Origin: Metallyticus violacea
Lineage: Eukaryota; Arthropoda; Insecta; Mantodea; Metallyticidae
Assembly (NCBI GenBank): GCA_030762175.1
Contig: CM060846.1
Span: 305,632,512-305,696,511, forward strand
Direction of reading: 5' to 3'
DNA: 64,000 nucleotides
The notes under the pieces: generated by a model
Database searches by the model: none
Told to the model about the DNA's origin: nothing
The model's input: only the letters and a program-made list of their open reading frames with translations
Shown here: piece after piece, positions 57,790-64,000 of the stretch
How positions within the stretch are numbered: position 1 is the stretch's first letter
How the letters are laid out: each line of letters opens with the position of its first letter
Position numbers and translations under genes: made by a program

Positions 57790-59030
57790 ACAATCCAAAC
57801 ACGTTTCTCTTCTATTTCCTTAAGTCACAAACAAGTATTCTATTTATTTTGTGCATTAGTAACATTTAACCTCTTAACCACAAGATGTACAGATTTTATA
57901 CAATATTTGATATAGTTGTTTATGCGCAACTTATGCACTTGAAGGCAGTTTTGTGCATTACCTGCTAAGAACACATATTTCACATTCCTCTCTTTAATTT
58001 TAGCAGTTATGGGGTTTCCTCATCTTTTACTACTTCAAGAATATCCTCAATAATTTGTTGCAATGTCCTCAGTGGTTTAGACAAGCCTCAGTATCATTGC
58101 AGATGAGGTTTTACCATTTCTGTTATCAGGGTATTCAGAAGGTCAAAACCCATCTAATGGCTCTTCCCAAAGATAAAATAATATATTTGTTTATTTGTTG
58201 ACAAGTGCTATATTCAAACTGTAAAGAAAACTGCCATAGACCATCTTTTGGTTGTCTTTTAGATGATTTATTTGCACATTATTAAATCTAGTACAGGCAC
58301 ACCAGTCTTGGTTCATTGTAATAATGTATTATTATGTTTTCATATTTTCCTCATTTGTACTTTTCCTGTGCTGCATTGAAAATACCAAGATTACTGCACA
58401 ATTCTTCTTACATACAAAAGATGGAAATTACACCCATACAAAGAGGAACTTATTCTTCTTGATGATGGCCAGGATTCTGCTGACATTTCCCTTATATTCT
58501 TTTCAATGTTCCTATGAAAGTTATTTCTCCCTTCCTGATTTGATAATGCAATAATGAATTACCAATTATCTGCAGTGTGTTGAAATTTTTTTCTTAACAG
58601 GTTCTGAAAAATGCAAAACAGATTGTGTCTTTACCATATTTCCTTTGATCATTATAAAGTCCATACCATCAACATCTCTACTGGTTTAGATGTACATATT
58701 GCACAGATATGAGCACCTGGAATTTGACAAGCTGTCACCTTGATGCCACATTTAGTTGGTGGTTTTGAAAGTATACTTTAAAAGTATACATCTGAAACAA
58801 ATCAACATCTCATCAATATATACATTTTTCCTAATGTAAACAATTATTTTAGTCCCAACTCATATACTGTATTCTTTCTATTCACTTTCTGCCATTGTTA
58901 GTATTCAGCTGCAAGCAGTAACCAACCCTTTCTCCTTGATGCCATTCCAACCTGCCAATGAGTTTCAAAGATAGTTAGTCCGAACTTCCAACATTTTTTT
59001 AAATATCATATACAGGACCAAAACATGCAT
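57790..59030 (-). pseudogene. piggyBac-like transposase relic
   Basis: Minus-strand reading: GPVYDIFKKMLE, then VYIDEMLICFR (family: TIDEMLVxFRGR, catalytic Asp) and, after a frameshift, KPPTKCGIKVTA (family: KPxKYGIKxxxL). Later pieces KIST..LVGTLKRI-like, NKFLFVW, and near the lower end a Cys pair (CEIC, CTSC) in the position of the C-terminal zinc finger. Clear piggyBac order with many stops. No TTAA-flanked termini found. Confidence 0.72.
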
Positions 59031-59450
59031 AATCGTATTTTAAGTTAGATATTTTGAAACATACTGCTCCATTATTTATAAAATAAACAGGAACATTTGA
59101 ATTTCATTTCTTAAAGTTGTGGAAAAATTTAGCTCTCCTAGGAAGATATTTTAAAAAATAAAATCACAGATGTTCCAATAGGACTGGTCATGCCCCAATT
59201 ACAAGCAATCTTACAAAAATTCTGTAGTACATTTTGGCGATTGGTAAATTAATAATACTACATTAGTATACAATATAGATCTTTGTATCCCGTTTCCTGA
59301 GTTATTTTGTTTAACACAGTCAGACTTTATCAAGATGCTGAAAGAAAGTGTAAGACATGGTGCTCAAGTTTCAAGTGGTACATAACTAATGGGAAAATTA
59401 TAATATGTAAATGTTGCAATAAGGAGGTGAGTAAATTTATTTATGTTAAT
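59031..59450. other. Nothing recognised
   Basis: Non-coding. Might hold the eroded N-terminus of the piggyBac relic. Confidence 0.35.
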
Positions 59451-59606
59451 CTACATAATTACTGAGCAATTAAATCCATGCAACTGGCCCAAAAGTGAAT
59501 CTATTTGTGATCTCAATTGGTCTCTTCTACATAATTACTGAGCAATTAAATCCATGCAACTGGCCTAAAAGTGAATCCATTTGTGATCTCAATTGGTCTC
59601 TTCTAC
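59451..59606. repeat. 76-bp tandem duplication
   Basis: Copies 59451-59526 and 59527-59602 differ at two positions (GGCCCAAAAG/GGCCTAAAAG; GAATCTATT/GAATCCATT). Recent duplication. Confidence 0.94.
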
Positions 59607-60349
59607 CGGTACAGTCAAATATTCAGTAATTCAAAAAATCATTGACAGTGCTTGGTATGCTATGCAGGATGGCAAACTTGATCCTTTTTCAAGATGGGAC
59701 CATGTCCTAAAAAGTTTGGTTTGGATACTATGGGACATCAAAGTATGATAATGCTTTGGATGGCATAGGGCATGCATTCCACAGTTTGCCAAGGCCTCCA
59801 CTAACCCAACATGATTACAGAGCTTACATCAATGTTGTGGAGATTGGCACATGCTGTCAAAGACTTGTGGTTGAATGCTGCTGCATGGGTTTGAGTGAAA
59901 AGGTCCTCACAGAGATTACAGGAGATTTGAAATGGCATTTTGAACTTGCACAACATGTGTGTATCGGAAGAAAATCTGAAAATTCAAATGGCTCACAGAT
60001 ATCAATACAGGTTCAGTGAGTGTTAATGTATCGGCTAGAAAGGAGTACATTATTATATGGACTATGCAGCATGTGAAATGCTTTGCATACAACTACAAAT
60101 CCTTGACTGTGTGTATCAATCTCTAAACTGTTCATGTACACTATGTAATTGTTGGAGGTCGGCATTCGAACTCGTTTTGTAATTAAATGCACAACATGAT
60201 GATCTTGTTGGATTGGTGGAGGTTTCTTGACAAAATCTGGAACGGGCACACATTATATCTGAAGCATTGTTATACTTTGATGTCCAACAGTGTCAAAAAT
60301 CATGCATTTCTGGACGTGGGTCCCCTCTTGAAAAATTATCAGTTTGCAG
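59607..60349. other. Unassigned sequence with open frames
   Basis: Two short plus-strand open frames (59756-60019 and 60187-60432) and a minus-strand one (60013-60249). GC is a little higher than the surroundings, which suggests an eroded coding element, but I recognise no motif. Confidence 0.35.
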
Positions 60350-60516
60350 TATCACAGGACGTGCTTAAAGCATGGACTTGTGAATGGGAGGTTTGGCATT
60401 CAATTTCCATTAGAATCATTCTTCCTGACTAGTTTTCCTCAGTCCTCATCAATGGCAAATGCCAGAGAGGCTCCCTTACACTTAGGCCTGGAATACTTCC
60501 TTTCTCAAATTATAAT
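60350..60516 (+). repeat. SINE-1, old degraded copy
   Basis: Keeps ACTTGTGAATGGGAGGTTTG (head), CCTGACTAGTTTTCCTC, CAAATGCCAGAGAGGC and AGGCCTGGAATACTTCCTT. The 3' third is missing. Confidence 0.75.
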
Positions 60517-60559
60517 TTTGTGCATCATAAATTTTGACATCCCCCCAATGACCTCCTGT

Positions 60560-60662
60560 TTCGCTGTATATTGGAACCACCAGAGGTCACATCATCACCT
60601 GCCAGCATTAGTTGGTCTCCAGCTGAAGATGAGAGTAAATGCTCTTGAAACATGTTCTGATT
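60560..60662 (+). mobile_element. PLE-B 3'-end fragment
   Basis: TATTGGAACCACCAGAGGTC through a well-preserved hammerhead-like motif to GTTCTGATTAATT. Same segment as 29915-29990 and, inverted, 24900-25000. Confidence 0.8.
60623..60658 (+). ncRNA. Hammerhead-like motif (PLE-B)
   Basis: CUGAAGA plus U, stem II GAGAGU / GCUCUU with loop AAAU, GAAAC, AU, GUU, then CUG. CAG before the core and CUG after it give a 3-bp stem I. Confidence 0.5.
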
Positions 60663-60725
60663 AATTAATTTATTGAAGTAGTGTCGCCTAATACTGACCT
60701 CTTAATATGAATATAATTTTATGTC

Positions 60726-61008
60726 CTTTTTTTTTTGAATGGTGTTTAATGGCCATTTTTACTACTGAGGCACCACAGGCGGTGAACATTGGTGATGCAT
60801 GAAATGAAATGATATATTGGGAAAGGATTTTTAAGGAAGGAAACGTTCCAGGCCTAAGTTTAGGGTACCTCCCTGGCATTTGCCAGTTATGGGGACTGAG
60901 GAAAACCTGGAAAAAACCTCAGCCAGAGAGGACGGTCCTGTCGGGATTCGAACCGCAGACCTCCCGCTCACGAGTCTGCACCTAACGACCTTGGCCACCC
61001 TTAGTGAT
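60726..61008 (-). repeat. SINE-1, full length, with 10-bp TSD
   Basis: Plus view: GAATGGTGTTTAATGGCC.. to ..GACCTTGGCCACCC; B box region GGGATTCGAACCGCAGACC. Exact 10-bp duplication ATTTTATGTC at 60716-60725 and 61009-61018. Confidence 0.95.
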
Positions 61009-61029
61009 ATTTTATGTCTTGTATCATAA

Positions 61030-61086
61030 GTGTCCACCACCTGTGATGCATCAGTAGTGAACAGGTGCATTAAACACTGCTTAAAA
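61030..61086 (+). repeat. SINE-1 3' fragment
   Basis: CACCTGTGATGCATCAGTAG then GTGCATTAAACACTGCTTAA: the SINE-1 tail on the plus strand, in opposite orientation to the adjacent full copy. Confidence 0.75.
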
Positions 61087-61774
61087 ATATTTATCTGAAA
61101 CCATTAACATTATATGTACTTCCATTTTTTTGCCCTAGTTTTGTGTTCTGGGGTAATGCAACATTTTTTTCCAAAATATTTTAGGCAATTTTTCTGATAA
61201 TTCTATGTTGAAGGTCTGATCTTGATTTTTAGTGCTATTATATGTCCTTTAAAATGTACCTTCGTTACCTTCTGATCAATACCATTCTCAACTTTGTAAA
61301 ACTTAAATAGAGCCCAAGTTATACACATAAATAAAGGTTCTTTTGCAGAAAAATATTGAAATTTTTAAAATATTTACATTTCTGTATTTTTTTAAGTATT
61401 AGCCCTTGGAGATGGGACTACTTCCTATGACTGTTTCTATTTATTTAAGATCTGAAAGAGTAAGTTTAAGGATCAATGGATAATTTAACATGAAATGACT
61501 AGTAATTATTGGGTGCTCAACAGTTGTACTTTTCTGAACAAATAATCTTTCAACATAAAGTGAACCATGTGCAGTGTCTACAATGCCATTAAAAATGTTT
61601 GTAGCAGATATTTTCTGGGAATGTCAAACATAAAAGAAAATATACAGAATGCAGTAGACTAAATAACTGTTATGAAACACTTTGTTATGCAGGAATTAAC
61701 AATATTAGAAGCATTTTCATTATTTATTATTCTCCATATTTGACTTTAATGGAGAAATTTTCTATCTTAACTTA
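61087..61774. other. Nothing recognised
   Basis: AT-rich, non-coding as far as I can see. Confidence 0.4.
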
Positions 61775-62140
61775 GGGCATTTGATGAATTTCTGCAACCA
61801 CTTGGTGATATTTTAATCCATGATGACTGTTCAATGTTGAAGAGCTTCTGTTTGATGTTGAATACTCTTTCCTAATCTCACAACAGTTCAATTGGGTTAA
61901 GGTTTGGTAATTATGATGGCCACTCCATAATTTTCCCAGGCTTCTGGCATATTTTTTTCTTTTTATATAGTCCTTACACAGTGTACCTGGGATCATTATC
62001 TCACAGCATAACACAGCATTTATATATAAGGAACAGCATACCTGGGTAAATTTTATAATAGACATTTATGTTCAGGATTTTTTGTATTCTGTGGGGGGAT
62101 TACCCACTCCAGAAAACAAAACAGTCCTACACAATAATAG
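61775..62140 (-). pseudogene. Tc1-like transposase relic
   Basis: Minus-strand reading: FSGVGN (family: CFSxxGVGxL), then DNDPRYT (second catalytic Asp, family QDNDPKHT), IMEWPS and LPNLNPIELL (family EWPxQSPDLNPIEnLW, catalytic Glu kept). The spacing from DNDP to NPIE is about 36 residues against 34 in the family, with two in-frame stops between. Different from the 7.6-kb Tc1 relic. Confidence 0.8.
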
Positions 62141-62514
62141 ACGGTTGTTGATTTTTTCAGTTTTGTAAGTGCCCAATATCTGTAATCTATTCTTACTTAA
62201 TAATTTTTCATTTTTAACTTTTCTCAGGTGTGATTTTTAAATATGACTCTGGCACACACAGATTAGCACCTTGAAAACTTATCTTTGCTGTACTAATGGA
62301 TATATTTTACCAGAGTTTTATTAAAATGTGATAGTATCTGTGGTGCTGTTTCTCATTTCAGTTATTGTAACTCACCCTCTGTGCTAATAGTTTCTGTGGA
62401 TATGACACTTCTTATGTCAATATTTATTTATTTATTTTACATCTTTAGATGTTAAAGGTAACAGTTAAACAAGTTATTCCATAAGGATAATTTTAAATAG
62501 CAGCAATTTATCAC
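62141..62514. other. Nothing recognised
   Basis: May include the eroded N-terminal part of the Tc1 relic. No assignable motif. Confidence 0.35.
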
Positions 62515-62720
62515 AATGAAACAGTATAATTTTGCAATTTTTCACTAGGAAATCACTCAAATTTCATTGATTTGGTTTCACTTACTTGGACATGTTTTGA
62601 AGGCTGTTGCCTTCATCATCATGCTGAACCATTTGATGAAGGCAATAGCTTTCGAAACATGTCCAAGTATGTGGAACAAAATTAACGAAATTTGAGTAAT
62701 TTCCTCATAAAAAATTGCAC
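62515..62720. mobile_element. PLE-D fold-back element
   Basis: Inverted repeat with arms of about 85 bp (GCAATTTTT.AC..GGAAATCACTCAAATTTC and complement) around CATCATGCTGAACCATTTGA. Matches the PLE-D 3' end at 8199-8285 and 16960-17050. It contains only the two motif-bearing ends, no coding sequence. The plus-strand motif (62632-62664) has stem GAAGGC / GCUUUC, GAAAC, AU, GUC, C; the minus-strand motif has stem GAAGGC / GCCUUC. Confidence 0.85.
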
Positions 62721-63860
62721 AAAAGTTATTCTCAATTTGTTTTGCCATTTCATTGATTGAGTAGTTTTCATTCTAAAGAATATTAACTGCTAAATGCTTA
62801 TTTGCTTCATAAGAGCAACCATGATCCATTTCCTGTATTACAATTGAAAGCGAACTTTTTAATTAACATTTTATCTCATGGTATTTATTGGTATTTGTTA
62901 AGATGACTATGAGACTTGAAAGGCAAATTTTACTAAATTTATTTGGATGTGCTTGTAAAGTTTCAAACTCTTAAATACATAACCTCAGAAAAATAATTTT
63001 TATGGTAAAAAGTTAACTGGTAAGTATACCAATCAAAGCATATCCTTATTTATTTCCATCAATAATAACTTTTTTCTATTGCTGTTTTTTTGTTATGAAA
63101 TGCTAAATAATAACTGTTTTCTCCTAGTATTAAAAGTGTTATTTACCAAACACAATGAAGAAAACCGAGAAAGCTAAAAGTCCATTTTTTTCTTTCATAT
63201 GCTGTGATCTCACAGGCTCTAGGCTACCTCCATACTCTCAATGAACTTCTGAAAATACTAACTTAAATAAGCAATTGCTTTGTTTCTAATTACAGCAACC
63301 AAATAACTATTGTCTCTTTAGACCTTTGATGTTATGAAGGATGTTGTACTGGGGAAAGGGGGTGGGGAAAGACCACTAACTATAGTGTATATAGTAATAA
63401 ATGTCATTACTAAATGCATTATAAATTTTAATCAGCAGTGTAAGTGCATCTACCAATAAATAACTTTCATTTGGATAACATTACATGAATAGCTCTAGCA
63501 AGTGTCATTCTGCTGCACTTTACTGCAGAAATAAACCTTTTAACATAATCTGAATCATGTGCAGCACCTAAGTATATCTACTATCAGATACCTTTCCATT
63601 TGGATAACATTTCAAAAGATGTTGCACAATCATTCTCTGCCTCTCTAAATATTTGCAAGATAGCAGAAGTATTTTTAGTTTTCAATTTACAGCACTATAA
63701 ACTACAGTTGCTACAGTATGTGAACAAACTTGGTTGCCAGGTGTCTCATTGTATGCCCTCAAATGCTATTCATAATATTTGCGGCTGAAGAAAATGCACT
63801 CTATCAAATGAAGGTTTGCCTTCAATATCACTTATTAAACAAGTGATTATAATTCAAATG
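62721..63860. other. Nothing recognised
   Basis: AT-rich sequence without recognisable gene or repeat. Confidence 0.4.
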
Positions 63861-64000
63861 TAAATTGGAACTTGCACAGTGAAGCTAATCATATAATTGA
63901 TACCATGTATGATTCAGTTGAACTACACTCTCTTAGTGCTTCACTTACTTGTCATAATATATGGAACCAGTTTCAAGAACTAAATGTTATGACAAGCGAA
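63861..64000 (-). mobile_element. PLE-A end or fold-back, cut by window edge
   Basis: Tail GGAACTTGCACAGTGAAGC, then the PLE-A terminal block, GGAACCAGTTTCAAGAAC and TAAATGTT. It then jumps straight to ATGACAAGCGAA, the mirror of the terminal block. This looks like a minimal fold-back whose right arm continues past 64000. Confidence 0.7.

Larger units (their letters stand above)
23505..64000 (-). other. UBE2H: Presumed UBE2H upstream intron (more than 40 kb)
   Basis: The first visible codon at 23504 is split, so at least one further coding exon must lie upstream. I looked for the family's N-terminal text (MDTDVxKLIESKHEV, GGLNEF.VKF.GP.G) on the minus strand to 64000 and did not find it. The simplest reading is that all remaining sequence is intron. 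A missed short exon is possible. The tract 23505-24884 contains nothing recognised apart from the CATG microsatellite. Confidence 0.6.

Noticed and set aside
1..64000. CRISPR array, operon or bacterial features
   Set aside because: No regularly spaced direct repeats; introns, SINEs and splice sites show this is eukaryotic DNA.

Overview
This window is AT-rich, intron-dominated animal nuclear DNA. It is most likely from an arthropod with a large, transposon-filled genome: a conserved ubiquitin-conjugating enzyme gene, UBE2H, is spread over tens of kilobases, and the repeats include Penelope-like elements, tRNA-derived SINEs and decayed mariner, Tc1, piggyBac, MULE and pogo-type transposases. 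The species cannot be named from sequence alone.

The only host gene I can support is UBE2H on the minus strand. Three coding exons are visible at 23337-23504, 21671-21799 and 5456-5580. They have canonical splice sites and matching codon phases, and together give about 140 residues from the E2 core to the C-terminal acidic tail and stop. The N-terminal exons were not found; they are probably beyond 64000 in an intron of more than 40 kb. Sequence below 5456 is 3' UTR and 3' flank.

Almost everything else is repeat sequence. (1) Penelope-like elements (PLEs; reverse transcriptase plus GIY-YIG endonuclease) occur in at least five families, called PLE-A to PLE-E here for reference within this window. 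Several are arranged as long head-to-head palindromes (24885-29990, 36551-37380, 51095-54010). Their ends carry a hammerhead-ribozyme-like motif whose stem II covaries between families. (2) Short fold-back elements of about 200-380 bp (2765, 3983, 8395, 46426, 62515) consist of little more than two convergent copies of that motif. (3) Three SINE families are present, several with exact target-site duplications. (4) There are an RT-less LINE with a 10-bp duplication (25016-27358), a second LINE relic (37690-39380), an RNase H relic near 11.1 kb, and an internally deleted LTR retrotransposon (about 39366-44585). (5) Decayed DNA transposons include Tc1-like (7.6 and 62 kb), mariner-like (16-18 and 20-21 kb), pogo/Tigger-like (54 kb), MULE (56.5 kb) and piggyBac (58-59 kb), plus a relic of a multicopy arthropod gene family at 55-56 kb. 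(6) A diverged inverted repeat of about 930 bp fills most of the short intron between two UBE2H exons.

Nested insertions give a relative chronology: a SINE inside an LTR, a LINE and a SINE inside a PLE palindrome, a hairpin inside a PLE, and a SINE inside a mariner. Apart from UBE2H, no intact protein gene was recognised.
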